Shown here: one piece after another, positions 23,445 through 35,670 of the stretch | Layout of the letters: each line of letters opens with the position of its first letter | How positions within the stretch are numbered: position 1 is the stretch's first letter | Assembly (NCBI RefSeq): GCF_016086655.4 | Contig: NC_052139.2 | Span: 28,028,002 to 28,092,001 of the forward strand | Direction of reading: 5' to 3' | Length of the DNA stretch: 64,000 bases | Origin: Lepeophtheirus salmonis | Taxonomy: Eukaryota > Arthropoda > Copepoda > Siphonostomatoida > Caligidae | The notes under the pieces: model-generated | The model's input: the letters and a program-made list of their open reading frames with translations, nothing else | Told to the model about the DNA's origin: nothing | The model's database searches: none | Program-made: the position numbers and the translations under genes

Positions 23445-24460
23445 TAATTAATTTATTTGTACCATTAATTTTGGCTAGGTATTTTACAAAATGGCGGTTT
23501 ACGGTGAGAATAAAACCTGCAAGAGGAACGCCCAGAAGTATAAAAGGGTATGGGGATCCCGATAGAAATACTGGATTTTCAATATTAAATAAGAGAAATT
23601 AATTAAACGTCGTTGGTATTTAATGTAAATATATTCATAATCCTTCACTCAGTTTAAAAAAATAATAATTAGGTTGCTTCTTTTAATTGTACCATTCTCT
23701 GGAAAATAAGTTATCCCAAGATATTCTTGAAAATTACATAATGGGTGTGATGGATATAGCAAAAGAAATAATGGACGTTAAAGAAATTATATATCTAGTA
23801 ATAAAGAAGATTTACAACTAATTTGTAGATGCGAACGCTATAAATGTTAATCCGACCTTAGCATCTTCAATCTTTATTACTTCCCTATATCAAAGTCTCA
23901 GGATTTTTCTTTTTTTTTCTTTTCAAGTAGAGTTATTTCAAGGTAACATCTTTTGCACTTATATACTGTATTCTGTAAATCCTGAAAATTTCATTCAATT
24001 CTCTTGATTTTTAAGAACAAAGCGTTGTTCTATTGAAGTATTATATTAGATCGCAGATTTTGGTGTTGGTTATAACATAAACATTAGTGGAAAAGAGATG
24101 AAATTCCGCTATAATAAACTGGTCATAACTTCTTTAATATTGAAGCTGGAGACAGGCTTTTGCAATCAAAATATATTCTTTACCATTAGAAAAAATAGAT
24201 TTAAAAGGAAAATATTAGCTATGAGTTTTTTTTGTCAGATACCCACAATTTGCAGCACACCTCAATGATTCACCAGAATAATTTTTTTTTATAGAAATTC
24301 AAGATAATTATTTGAAAAATACAAATGTGGTTAATCTAGGGCAATATTCTGAAAACCCGTTCTAGCTTTCTTTTGTGTTGACAAGCCATATAGACATATA
24401 TAAGCTTAGGTATTAATAAAATATATAAATTCATTATTAGTATTTTTATAGATCACACCA
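23445..24460. other. non-coding stretch
   Basis: No supported gene or element is seen, apart from one arm of a distant inverted repeat at 24371-24383. Confidence 0.45.
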
Positions 24461-24475
24461 CGTGTCAACACAAAA
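24371..24475. repeat. perfect 13-bp inverted repeat 79 bp apart
   Basis: TTTTGTGTTGACA (24371-24383) and TGTCAACACAAAA (24463-24475) are exact reverse complements. The right arm is also the start of the third TGAACAAAAAT-family copy, so this may be an inverted-repeat element end pair. Confidence 0.65.
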
Positions 24476-24660
24476 AAAATAATCCTGAACAAAAATAAAA
24501 ACAGTTACAAAATTATAATTTAAACTTTTTTATTTTATATATATATATTCCAATATTTCAGTCAATAAGAGGCTTATTAGTTAAATTACTGGGATACTGG
24601 GATACAATATACATCAGTGTGTCCCTTCAAAAACTTTGTTTTACTTTGATATATCTTACT
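24464..24660. repeat. dispersed repeat, copy 3 of 3 (TGAACAAAAAT family)
   Basis: GTCAACACAAAAAAAATAAT then CCTGAACAAAAAT, followed by CCAATATTTCAGTCAATA and AAATTACTGGGATAC. It is collinear with 23212-23440. Confidence 0.6.
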
Positions 24661-24664
24661 TTTC

Positions 24665-25530
24665 TATTTTGTCTACATTATAAAATATTGATGCGCCGTT
24701 ACATTTACTGTATCACACAGCCTTTCCCCTGGAATGAAATAGAAAAAAGACTCCAAAATCAGCTGATAGCTAGTGAATTGATCTCAACTTTGGAGTTATT
24801 ACAGAGGGGAACACTCATTTTGTACAAAAAAACGCCAAAAACGAATTAATCTTTGAGCGCAGAATCCAAAACGGATCTCAGTTTTTCTACTAATCATTTG
24901 AATTCTGTAAAATCTGGGACGTTACTCGTTATTCGGGACAAACTCAACTTTTACTCTTAAAATAGTTCCCAAATTAAAAGTAGAATGAATAAAACTTATG
25001 TAAAAGTATTTTTAATGAATTTTTAGTGTTTTTATTGATTCCATGTCTTGTTCTAAACTCCATATATTTCCCATTTTAGACTGAAAATGATGAAAATCGA
25101 CACTCTTCTTTAGATGCTTATAACTTATTCATAATACATAGTACTGAAGAGTATCATAGTTTATATTATAGTAAAATATTCAATGTATAATTGAAAAAAA
25201 AGAAGATACCTTTAAAAATATGCATTTCCAAGGATTTTTGTTCCATTTTGTACTTTTTAAGTGCCCCCATTTTGAAAAATTAAAATTCTCTGCTCATCGT
25301 GAATAGAACGGTTCATTATTTAGATCCTGCTATCTCATTCACAAGGAAGGAGACCAGTTGACTCCCTTATGAGGTCTGGTAGTTTTTCTCAGATTAATTC
25401 TCCTCCTTTCGCACCTTTTGGAATTCGGAATCCGGAATCGAACATCTCTTGATATGGATGGTCAAGTTAGAAGCATTTTCTTTTCATTGTCTCTATCTTC
25501 TTTTTAGGAGGTATGACGTCATGAAATTGG
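24665..25530. other. non-coding stretch
   Basis: AT-rich. A 76-codon ORF at 24619-24849 has no support. Nothing recognised. Confidence 0.45.
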
Positions 25531-25539
25531 CATCCCTTG

Positions 25540-26005
25540 CCTACAACATTCAATTGTATTAAAATTCTGAATGAACATTCGTATGCATACATTAAAGATT
25601 GCATCCTTGATGATTGGCTGCAGAGATATCATTACTGATAATTGAATTTGTTGGACTCAGAGGAGAATGGAGGATTCATATCGGAGTAACTGTTTCTTTG
25701 TTTCTCCCTCGTCACAAGGGCTTGTAAACGATCCAAGGCAGGGGTACGCAGCCTTTGAGAACTGGAGTCCCAACTTCAACATGTCCAATCCAGGAGCGTG
25801 CCACTATGAACAATAATGGTAAAAAGACAAAGTAAATACGGGAATATGTTCTAATTTGCGCGTGCCGGTGAATATGCCTTCGTAAGACAGCTGTGAGTTG
25901 TGTGGCAAGCTATTCTTCTTCAAAATATTCTTTAAATTTTCAGGGTTACTGTATTGATTTTCTGTTTGTTTTTTCATGCTCAAAATGTTCTTGATTCGTA
26001 TCCTT
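25540..26005 (+). mobile_element. family-1 TIR element, two partial copies
   Basis: TTGTTGGACTCAGAGGAGAA then GAGGATTCATATCGGAGTAA at about 25648-25690 matches the core. A second 3' part, TTCTTTAAATTTTCAGGGTT then ACTGTATTGATTTTCTG, lies at 25928-25970. Termini are not preserved. Confidence 0.55.
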
Positions 26006-26009
26006 GTGC

Positions 26010-26390
26010 ATCTATCATACATGTATAGACAATTTATGAATATAAACTTTGCATTTTTTAATTCTAAAACCTTAAGAGGTTTTGTGATTTAAAATATCCT
26101 CTTTAAAATAATCTCTCTTCCCAAAAAAGAAATGTAGAAATATTTTAAATCACGTGAACTATTTTTTTTTTTTTTTGTAAGGGAGCTTAGCTTTGAAGAG
26201 TATAATGCTTAAAGTTCGGGGGAAAAATGGCCTGTAAGCTAGTGATGAGACAATTCCATAAAAAACTCCAATTCCGATTTGATTCGTGTAAAAATTCCCA
26301 ATTCTTTAATATTATAAATAATAGTTAAAAAATACTATTTTGCTATCAAGGGTGTCCACATGATTATATTGTAGTAGGCATACGCTTGAT
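26010..26390. other. non-coding stretch
   Basis: AT-rich with a T homopolymer near 26162-26177. No element recognised. Confidence 0.5.
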
Positions 26391-26394
26391 TTTT

Positions 26395-26770
26395 GGAAAT
26401 AAACAAAACAAAAAAAAAATTTTTTTTTTTTTAAATATTTAAAAAATCAATTTTTGTAGGAAAAAAATTTAAAATATTAAATTTTTTAAAAAGTTTTTCA
26501 AATGTTCAATTTTTTTAAAAAGTATTTCAAATAGACAATTTGATATTTAAAACCATTAATAAAAAATTAACTTTTTTAAAAATTAAACTTCTAATATAAA
26601 ATTTAAAAAAATAAATATATTAGAGAAGAGAAATTGAGAAAATTGAAATTTTTGTAAAAAAAAAAAAAATGGAATTACATTTTAGATATTAAATTTTTTA
26701 GTAATAATCAAAATCTCTATATTTTTTTAATTGCAAATTAAATACTATTTTCCTGATTCTGATTAATCGT
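26395..26770. repeat. AT-rich dispersed repeat (family 4)
   Basis: Almost wholly A/T, made of recurring AAATTTTTTAAAAAGT- and TTTAAAATATTAAATTTTTT-type phrases. It is similar in texture to 48097-48533, where the ends are defined. Boundaries here are approximate. Confidence 0.45.
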
Positions 26771-26774
26771 CCCA

Positions 26775-27358
26775 TCACTTAGTACAAGCAAGAGGGATTT
26801 GCTCTCCACCTTGAGAAAATGAAAATAAAAACGTTGATTTGATATTAACACAATACTCGAAGTTACTCATATCATTATTATGTTGTGGAAGGGTTACAAA
26901 TATATAAAAAGTGCATTTGAATACACTTTGAGTGAGATATATTCAAATGTTAACATCTTGTCAGTCAGTCACTACTCACTTTGATTTTATTTTCTTGTTG
27001 GAGTAGTTCACGAATAACTTTTTATGATAGGGAACACATACACACAAAAAAAAAATAACTTTGCCTATGTACAAAAAAAATCCTGGAAAATTTGTGAATA
27101 TTTTATGAGACTTTTTCGGTGACATTCCTCGACACATTTACATATATTAGGATATATGTGCGTATTTTATGTACAAGTTTATAAAAGTTATTTAGTAAAA
27201 GTGGGTCAATGCACTGCTGATTCAGTCAATATGGACTTTTAAAATCCAAAGACTATGTTATTTTTAAGATATTTTGATGCAGGGAAAATATTTTAGAATA
27301 TTTACAGGATACAATTTAAGCATCAGTACAGTAAAATTTCTCAAAACTAATCGAATAA
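26775..27358. other. non-coding stretch
   Basis: No supported gene or element. Confidence 0.5.
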
Positions 27359-27362
27359 TAAT

Positions 27363-27972
27363 ATTTTATTCTTACATGAAAGGGTCCATATTGAAGCCAA
27401 TCAGTCAAACCAAGCACCTTCTACTTTGACCACAACCTCATACCTGGTTCTAGTCTTTATGAGGAACTTATTATCCATTTTGGCCACTCCCTTGAGTGTA
27501 TCCGTGTATTGAACTCTCTATTCGAGACTGAACAGAGAGTGTAGTCCCAAGGGGTTCAGATCCGGGTAGCTGGAAGCCCATATTACTTTTTGGGCAAAAC
27601 ATTATGGTACTAAAAATGTTGGTTTATCCCGAAAAAATCCAGTTTCAATGTCCCGATTGGGACAGAATGTATCCATTTAAAAAATATAGTATGACACCAG
27701 GTATCTGTGCCTTAATTTAAGCTATCAAGCATTCTTATCTATGGACTCTCTCTCTCTCTCCAAGACACCTCCGCACATAGCAGTCCAAGAGATTCAGAGC
27801 TAGGTAGCTTGAGGGCTACATTTCCTTGCCCGAATACATAAAGGTCTTAAAAATGTTTTTTTTCTCCATATTACCGAATTTGGACAAACCGCACCAATTT
27901 GTAAATTCTAGTATGACACCGAATCTTTTAACATCAAGTTGACCTCTCTTGCATAATTATCTATAGAGTCCA
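27363..27972 (-). pseudogene. two tandem mariner C-terminal remnants (about 223-bp duplication)
   Basis: In the minus-strand reading, 27625-27363 gives FAQKVIWASSYPDLNPLG (third catalytic block; the Asp after LNPL is Gly), then KGVAKMDNKFLIKTRTRYEV and VVKVEGAWFD, the normal C-terminal helices. Farther upstream on the same strand (about 27880-27745), YSGKEM.PSSYLALNLLDCY is the same block again. The intervening phrases around 27600-27700 and 27830-27920 (TAAAAATGTT, then AGTATGACACC) also repeat, so a segment of about 223 bp was duplicated in tandem. Both copies carry stops. N-terminal regions are absent. Confidence 0.6.
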
Positions 27973-27974
27973 CA

Positions 27975-28800
27975 ATAATGGTTTTACGGTGTTTCTAATT
28001 GGAAGACATCACAAGGATTTTGTAAGCTCAATCTGATGAGCACATATCACAAACATATAGCCAAGGGTTGCACAAATATTGAGGTCTAAACTAGTCGTGG
28101 ATTTAAAACCCCCCACCTATTAGATTTTCTATAGATTATTTTTTAAAGTCAGTTCAGATTAATAATGGAAACAAACCGCAATTTACCAAAATTTCTCCTT
28201 GGTAGGAATGTTCACAGCTAAGTATGAAAGACCCAAGTCAATCATAATACATAACCGCTGTTACTTGAACGCGGTAAGGGAAACTGTTTACACATTTGAA
28301 GATCCAAATTCTTCTCGAAGTAACTTATTCCATCTTCCGATGAGAAGGAATAACTTAAGACAATTATTGGATGGGCGGATAATGATATCAAATCTTTCTT
28401 ATTATGGAAAATCCCCAAAGATATTATCAACCTCTTCATCCTATAGTCAAAGAAATGTCTTCTACTAATTATGAATACGGCGGAATATTCAGACTCTTCG
28501 TTGATAACGAATTACATTGAAAATGTTGTTGAACAAATTATAATCTATGATCATCAACCAAATATAATATTGAATATCATTGGAGATTAAATACTAGCTA
28601 TGATTGGTCCCTATTTGTTATAAGAGTTTGGGAAATACACAGTTAAAAGGTTATATTTAATGGGAATTGGATAATCGGATGTTTCTTCTGGAATCGGAAT
28701 ATACATCGGGAACATAATGTTTAATTTGCGATTCTGATGCTGATTTATTTCTTGTATTATTGAACTATTTATTGCTATTATCAGCTATTAAAAATAAATA
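27975..28800. other. mostly non-coding; weak unassigned ORF 28199-28468
   Basis: An 89-codon plus-strand ORF opens just after an acceptor-like CTCCTTGGTAG and contains a consensus-like GCG/GTAAGG donor at about 28273. No domain is recognised and the opposite strand is also open for 65 codons. It is a weak exon candidate only. Confidence 0.2.
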
Positions 28801-28809
28801 CCACTCATT

Positions 28810-29105
28810 GCTCCCCTCCACCAAATTAAGGAATTTTTGTATTTTACAAGAAAAATTAAAATATTGTTTTTTTTTCATGAAATTTAATACTTGAAGTTTA
28901 ATTTAACTTTTTAAATTTAAAAACATACTAAAATTAACAATTTTTCTTTTCCAAAAAATTTAATTATATATGAATAACTATGAGCTTTTAAAATATGTTT
29001 TCCTATAAAATTTAGTATTTCATTTTTTTTCAAAAATTTTAAATTACAAAGTTATTTATTTATTTTTATTTGTTTTAAATAATTTTATACAAGAAATTTA
29101 ATATT
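28810..29105. repeat. AT-rich dispersed repeat (family 4)
   Basis: CTCCCCTCCACCAAATTAAG followed by GAATTTTTGTATTTTACAAG matches CTCCTCCCAAATTAAGGATT followed by TTTTGTATTTTATTAG at 63601. It then consists of AAATTTAATA- and TTTCATTTTT-type phrases. Confidence 0.55.
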
Positions 29106-29239
29106 TGACCAACAAAACGTCGATTAGACGTCGAATAGATATCACGTTGACCAGACGAAACGTCGACTGACAGAAGGTCTACCGTAGAATATAAAATAAA
29201 GGACTACTCCAAATGGTGTAGCAATATATCCCATTAAGA

Positions 29240-29650
29240 TATTTCCCTCCTGAAACATAACCCGGTTGCACCATTTCTATATAAACTACCATTAAGGGAC
29301 CCTTCCAATCCCCTTATACATGTAAGGGGTCGTTTTCAGTCACTACCGTGTCCCAAAATGGGATGAAACCCACCGCCACTATTTAAGCAACCACTAAGAG
29401 CCCCTCACAACTTTTATATACCCCCAAATGTTTGAGCTGTTATCGGGTACGGCTTGGCCCTAAAATAGCATGAACTCCCTGTCACTATTTAAATTTACCC
29501 CACCTCTATCTACATCCTGATAGGTCCCCAAAATTTGAGACTGTTTCTGGTTTCATCTCATTTTGAGGCCCGGAAGTACCCAAAATAGCCTCAAATCTTG
29601 AGGTTTAAATGGGAGTTTGTGAGGGCTCCTTACTGTTAGTTTTATGTAGG
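29240..29650. repeat. degenerate tandem array, about 100-107-bp period, three to four units
   Basis: The phrase CACCGCCACTATTTAAGCAA (29370) recurs as CCTGTCACTATTTAAATTTA (about 29477) and as CACCATTTCTATATAAACTA (about 29270). The companion phrase CCCAAAATGGGATGAAAC recurs as CCTAAAATAGCATGAAC. Units are diverged but in constant order. An ORF at 29609-29797 starts at the array edge and is not credible. Confidence 0.6.
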
Positions 29651-29654
29651 GGCG

Positions 29655-31785
29655 GTATGGTAAAAAACTGGGGCTGGATATGTCTGGAGGTAAATGTCGT
29701 AGAAACAGTTTTTCATATTTTGAAATGTCATACTTTCCGGTCTAAGCTTTGTCCATTCGACATTTTAGTCACTTTTATTATTTCAAATTTTATATAAAGT
29801 ACTTCCCTTCTTTTTCACTTTTAAAAAAATATGAGTTGACCCATGATTGAGACTTTATTCATTTTTTACAGTATATATTTTCTCTGAATGATACACCAAC
29901 ATTTTTTTGTACTATACTTTATTCATTATACAATACACCCAGTGTTTTCTTTTTATACTTACATTAATTATTTTTCACCCACTAGATGGCTCTTAAGTTG
30001 AATCAATGTTACATTGTACAGACTTTTTCATGATGATTAGCTAGATTATTCGTAAAAGAACAAAAAATTTAATAAATACTCAAATTATATCCAGTGCTCA
30101 TATAATAATATACATTAATTTCCTTAATGGAACAGTCGTTTAGATTGAAAGGCACAAGAGTTTACCAGGAGTGAAACATTGTTTTGTAAACAAAATAAAG
30201 GCGTTTTGTGAGTTTTTTGCTTTTGGCAATAATTATTAGCATAGTTAGAGCTATCCGATTTAGATGGTTCGGAACGGTTTTGTAGCTAATTTTCAGTTCC
30301 TGAGCCATGGAATAAGTTCTCACATGCCGGTCCAACTTGACTATTTACATTAATTTATCAACGTTTTGGAGGTCCATCAGGAACCACCGTTTTGCATTTG
30401 CATTTAATACTGTTTTGGGTACGCTATTTCACCTTGGTCGTAGTGATACAAAAGAATGTATCCAATTATTTTTTTCGGAACAGTAACACACAACTGGCTC
30501 TATCAAACAAAAAACTGTAAATGAACTTTTTATTTAGTGTATGCTTAACCTTTAAGAATGAATAAAGGTTTTTCTTAAGGTAATGTATTAATAGTGAGAT
30601 ATAGCTTACTACAGACATAGAGCAAGAACCCCCAAAACTTTTTACTTAACCTAATAAGTTTCCCTGCAAAATCTATCTATGGCTAACATGTAATTGAATT
30701 GAAGACATCTTACATCAAATTCAATATTGTATTTATGTATAAATATAAAAAAAAAAATTAGAGAATATCTTTTTTATTCAATGAAATAGCTATCAATTTT
30801 GTGAAGATGATTCCATAATATTCACTTCACACTGTATGTGCTCAGTGTTTTTCAATATTTTTCCATGAAACTTGTTCCAGTTGATAAGTATTTTCATTTA
30901 TGTACATAGGATCACTCGTCAACTTGAGGAATTAATAGATTAAGATATTTAGATGCTACAGAATATAGCCCCATTCTAATTTAATACAACACTTGTACAT
31001 ATAATAATATTCATTGGATGGCTCAAAGGGGATAGAATGAGATGATATCAAATAAAAGGTCAAAAATGAGGGTAAATAAATGGGGTCATATTAATTAAGA
31101 GAAAGGTAAGGGAGGGGGGATTGGATAATCAAAAATATTAATAATAATTACTAGAATACACGATTATTTATCACAAATTTCTGTATTTTTCAATACTGTT
31201 CACATAAACCATTGAGTAGACGACAAACCAATCATAATTTAATCTAAAAAAAACCTTCTTAAAAATATTACAAGATGCGTAATGGAATTTTCCGCCTCCA
31301 CTTTTAACAATTAAGCTTTTCATATATTTTTTTTTTGTCAAAATTCGATACATTTTTTAACAATTATTTCTGAGAGGCTTACAACAAAATACATGGAAGA
31401 TTTTGTTGGTTCGCTCAAAGAGGGTTGAAGTATATTGACTAGATTTTGTATCATTTTAAAACAAATTACTAAAATTTTACTATTGTGTGGCACATTTTAA
31501 AAGGCCCAGAGCTATAATACTCATAAATACATATTGCCCATGTAATTTGAATAGATCAAAAGGAAATGATAGTATTCATTAATTGTTGGTAATTTGAATT
31601 AACAACTTTATAATTAAAATAAGGATTTCAAAAAGAAACAAAAATGGTACAATTTGCTTCTACAAGTTGTAATTTGTACAAACAGCGTAATTAATACATA
31701 AAATGACGACTCAGTGTTGTAAATCTTACATACTTATGAGTGGGTGAGCTTGTATTGGTTGGCAATTTGAATATGACATCAATTT
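29655..31785. other. long AT-rich non-coding stretch
   Basis: No transposase motif, TIR pair, tandem array or convincing ORF over about 2.1 kb. This is the longest stretch between 20 and 40 kb in which nothing was recognised. Confidence 0.5.
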
Positions 31786-31789
31786 AAAA

Positions 31790-32810
31790 GTGGCCATGTC
31801 CTTAGATACGTAGAGGGAGTAATGTTTACTCCCTTAATCACAGAGCTTCCCCCAAGTATTGGCATGGCAGCTACAAGCTACTTGTGGTCAAACATTGTCA
31901 TTGTTAACATGTTAACTTTCGGTTTTTCATAAATTTAGGAGATATAAGTCCCTGTTGTACTCCCGAGAAGAAATTAAGGATTAAAAAAAATGGAGTAACA
32001 CATACCTTTGTTGTTACTTGACTGATACTTATATTTCTCGCAGCTAATGCCTTGAAACGTCATAATAGCTAAGCTATTTTTTCCTAATACAATCCTTCAA
32101 ATTGTATGGGTTAACATGTGTATGAATTTCTTAATTTATGGAGTTAAAGGACAAAGAGTCGAATGAAGGATCAACATCAAAGTAGATCATGCATTGCTTG
32201 ATAGGGAGTGGACCTTGTGTTTATTTCCTTTCTCGAAAAGCGGCTCGAAACGAACGTTATGATATGTGAAATTGCATGTATCTAAAACATTTTTTCCCTT
32301 TTTCAGGGTTACGATTTTAATTCTAGGTTTCTTTTTTTTGTGTACACCAAAAAAGCATACGGTTTATATCCTTAATAATTAGTGTAAATACTCGTTGGGA
32401 CTCGGAGTAAACTTGAGGAAATCGTTGTTATTTCTGCAAAATTTCCTTGCTATAGACCGGAATAGGATTTCTATTTATTTGATTCATGTCACAGCTCCTC
32501 GCAGGCAAAGCTATGAAACATCGTGAGAGCTAAACTGCTCTATCCTAAAATATTCTTCGAATTCTATGGTTCACCATGTGGATTTTCAGTTTTCTTTCTT
32601 AAAATCAGGGTAATTCCCGCCAAATTTTCTTACTATCTAAGAAGAAGACTTGCCTTTATTCCTCTCATCTCACAGCTGACTTCAACTGATTTAATGAAAC
32701 GTTATGACGGCTAAGCTAAGCTGCTCTTATCCGAAACATTCTTTAAATTTTTATCAAGGTTATCATCTTAATTTTTTCTTTCTTTGTTTTCTGTAGACCC
32801 CAAGTTGCTT
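31790..32810 (+). mobile_element. family-1 TIR element cluster (four to five consecutive partial copies)
   Basis: The 3' phrase GAAACGTCATAATAGCTAAG, then AATAC..CCTTCAAATTGT, recurs at about 32055, 32250, 32515 and 32695 (for example AACGTTATGACGGCTAAGC and ACATTCTTTAAATTTTTATC). It is interleaved with core phrases such as GTTGGGACTCGGAGTAAACT. All are in the same orientation. This head-to-tail clustering is more array-like than independent insertion would usually produce. Confidence 0.55.
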
Positions 32811-32814
32811 CTCC

Positions 32815-33125
32815 CCTGTAGTCGTGGACCTGATTTTGTTCACTTTTTTTTAAATAACTAAATTTCGAGTAAATTCCCTCCCGCACCTCGTACATATTAT
32901 TATCGTAATAAATTTAATATAATATACATTGATGGTAGGTGAGTGTGGGTTGTCCATACAAATTACATATATATAGAAAATAGATAGTTTTAAGTACAAA
33001 CATGTCTTTCAAAGAAAAGGGAAATATATACATTCATATGAAAAATAGTTTTTTTGAATCGAGAAAGAAAGTCTAAGTGGGTGAGCTTTAAAAAATAAGA
33101 AAAAAAAAATATTTATTTTTCTATC
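32815..33125. other. non-coding stretch
   Basis: AT-rich; nothing recognised. Confidence 0.5.
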
Positions 33126-33128
33126 TAC

Positions 33129-34189
33129 TAGTTTTGTGACTCGGTCCAAGATTGTCCAAGATCTTTTCAGTTTTGTCTTGATTTTTTCTAGATTGATATT
33201 TTATTGGTGCAGACTTTGATCTTCGACTGTCAACTGATATGTAATCGTTTTACAGAGCGGGTGCACAAAACTTGCAGAAGTATTTAACTACAATTTTAAT
33301 CCCCGTTATTTTTAATAACGATGTTTCATTCTGCAACCAAACGACAACTCAAATAAAACTAAAAACAAGTTTTCTTTTTTCTTTAGCATTATTTTGTACA
33401 TACCGTACTAACTGAATAGCTGTTAGGACCGATCTAGACGAAACTTCTTTAAGGGGTACGGAATGAGTTTGGTCCAGTAAATATCATTATTTCAGTTCAT
33501 CAGTAAATCAAAACCAAATTTTAAATGTGACCAATCCTGACCAATGTTTTCTTTGGAACCGATCCTGACCAAATTTTATTTTACACCTATCTAGATTGAA
33601 CTTTTTTTTTTAGACTTGTCGTGACTAAACTACTTTCCAGGAATAAATTAGTTTGGTGTTCAAAAAAAAAATCAAAAGTTTAGCTCATATATAGAATCGA
33701 TATTAGACGTTTTTTTCTTCGAAATCGCTACTGAAAAGATGCAAGCGATCCGGTAAGAACTTATGTAAAGAACATAACTTTACTAAAACAATTACTGGCA
33801 TATTTACTTTTTTAGTTACAATATTAACTGATTAAATTTAAAGGAGGCAAACTAAGCGTCGAAGACGATGCATGCCATGGATGTCAGGTTACTAAATGTT
33901 GATTGGTTGAATTATAGTTATTTATATATAAGTTGCAAACAGTGATTAAACAAAAACTCTTTTGTTTGGAAGTACTTAGGCAAACTACGAATTGATTTTG
34001 GTCGTTTTTCTGTTTGTTTTACGGGATAAAGTTCGAGTGGCATTGTTGAGGGAAGGATGTGATGCAGACAATATTTTTCTTTGAGGCCGGTAGTGACGGA
34101 ACTCCCTTCAAAAAGGGAATTAGTCCCAAACACTAAAATTTATACTAATCTCAGACAGGCTTAGGATTTCGGACCAACATCCAACACTA
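33129..34189. mobile_element. family-3 TIR element, about 1.06 kb, with internal direct repeats
   Basis: The left end TAGTTTTGTGACTCGGTCCA and the right end GGACCAACATCCAACACTAA are imperfect inverted ends (TAGTxTTGxxx...GGTCC). Inside, phrases of the type GACCGATCCTGACCAAATTT repeat several times between 33420 and 33660, the reverse complement of those at 54960-55860. No long ORF is present. A small 71-codon ORF at 33918-34133 has no recognisable product. Pairing of the ends is inferred from their similarity to the ends at 54936 and 57645. Confidence 0.45.
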
Positions 34190-34194
34190 ATACA

Positions 34195-35400
34195 AGTGTA
34201 CATTATGGTACACCATAAATTAATTTCATATTTTCTTTACCTCTCCCCATTCAACCACCATCACCAAAATATTTTTGTCTTTAAAGCGTAGTTATAAGAA
34301 AGAACACATAAACTCGCTATATATATATTTTATTGACACATATATTCACCAAAGTTATTACATCCAATCAATACATACAAATGACCCCTTTTATAAGCAA
34401 TCCTCATAAATTTGTTGACAGTATTCATTTGGATCACTCAAGCCCTACTTTCTTAAATCCGTATCGATATACTCAAATCAAATTACTTCTAAATGATCTA
34501 GAAATACTAATAATACGCCAGTTTATTGATCAAACTTTTTCGAATTTCAATTACGGTGGAAAAAGTTGTATTCAATACGAAAATCACCTATGCAACATTT
34601 CATTACACTACGATGACATCTCTACATAGTGTCCACTGATGGAATGGAGACAAAAGTCCTTTACTTTGTCAATTAAGACTTAACTACCCATAAAAAAATT
34701 GTAATTTTTTTCTCTAAAGCTACCCTATAATGCAAAAAGAAAGAATAAAATAAAGAAAATTTAATCTTTCCTTTCTGAAAATGTAAAGAAAAAAAAAAAG
34801 GAAATGATGCGCGCTATACTTAGATCAATACATTTCCCTAACTTTTTACTCTTTTTTTGTTCTATACGACAATATTATAAAAAAACTTGTCAAATATTTT
34901 TTGTTGGTTAAACAAATTTGAATCAAAGTTATTTTATAAAAATAATTGTGTTTGTGCCCTTTTTTTATGATTTTATCAAGATGTTCCACCCCAAGATGAC
35001 CTCGTAAGTCAATGAAATTTTGCATATGTGATTCTCTGACCATATTACAACTTTTCCGAACTAGCTGTAATTGAAATTCGAAAAAAGTTGAAAAACAAAC
35101 TGTCCCATGCTCAATAGTATTATGCTTGTATTTTTTTTAACATTCAAACTAACGGCGAGTTTTCTGAACCGCATACTTTCCTGTCACCAACCTATATTAA
35201 TAAAACAATGATTATCTGTATGTATCTATGAAAAACAGTCATTTGGTGCACTGTATAGAGTGTTCCCTGATGTATATCATATACATAACAGTATAAAGGA
35301 AAAAAAATAATAATATCATAGAATTAGTAATGGAAATTGTTTGTATTCTGGTATGTTAACGAAAAAACACAGTAATAATCAACAGGGTAACCTTAACAAT
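34195..35400. other. non-coding stretch; chance-like ORF 34333-34629
   Basis: A 98-codon plus-strand ORF without recognisable domain is present; ORFs of this length are expected by chance in 64 kb of such AT-rich DNA. No other feature. Confidence 0.4.
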
Positions 35401-35409
35401 GTAAATAAT

Positions 35410-35650
35410 TTTATGGAGGAAATTAAGTTAGCTGTCATGACTTTTCATTTAGATTAGCTACATTCAGTTTTGACGCGGGGGAGAAGGGAATAAACAAGGA
35501 CATTAGGATATCGATCCTCAATTTTACTCCCGGTACAACAAGGAATTACAGTTGTAACTCCTCAACAAATGCACATGAGGGTTAATCTTCGGCTTTGATG
35601 GGCATACATGAATGCTCAAGTTAAATAATAATGGCTTAAGATAAATTTTT
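35410..35650 (-). mobile_element. family-1 TIR element, partial copy
   Basis: The reverse complement of the core is visible: GATCCTCAATTTTACTCCCG, then CAACAAGGAATTACAGTTGT and AACTCCTCAACAAATGC. Ends are eroded. Confidence 0.6.
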
Positions 35651-35670
35651 AGTCTCTAGCATACAGAGAG

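Noticed and set aside
2955..25520. Three TGACGTCA palindromes (near 2963, 19700 and 25513) as CRE-type regulatory sites
   Set aside because: Eight-base matches without promoter context or spacing; chance or repeat-derived occurrence is enough.
28199..28468. 89-codon ORF with acceptor- and donor-like sites as a gene
   Set aside because: The opposite strand is open as well, no recognisable sequence is encoded, and neither splice site is paired with another exon. Kept only as a weak note.
34333..34629. 98-codon ORF as a gene
   Set aside because: No domain, splice support or composition shift. Runs of this length without a stop are expected by chance in 64 kb of this composition.
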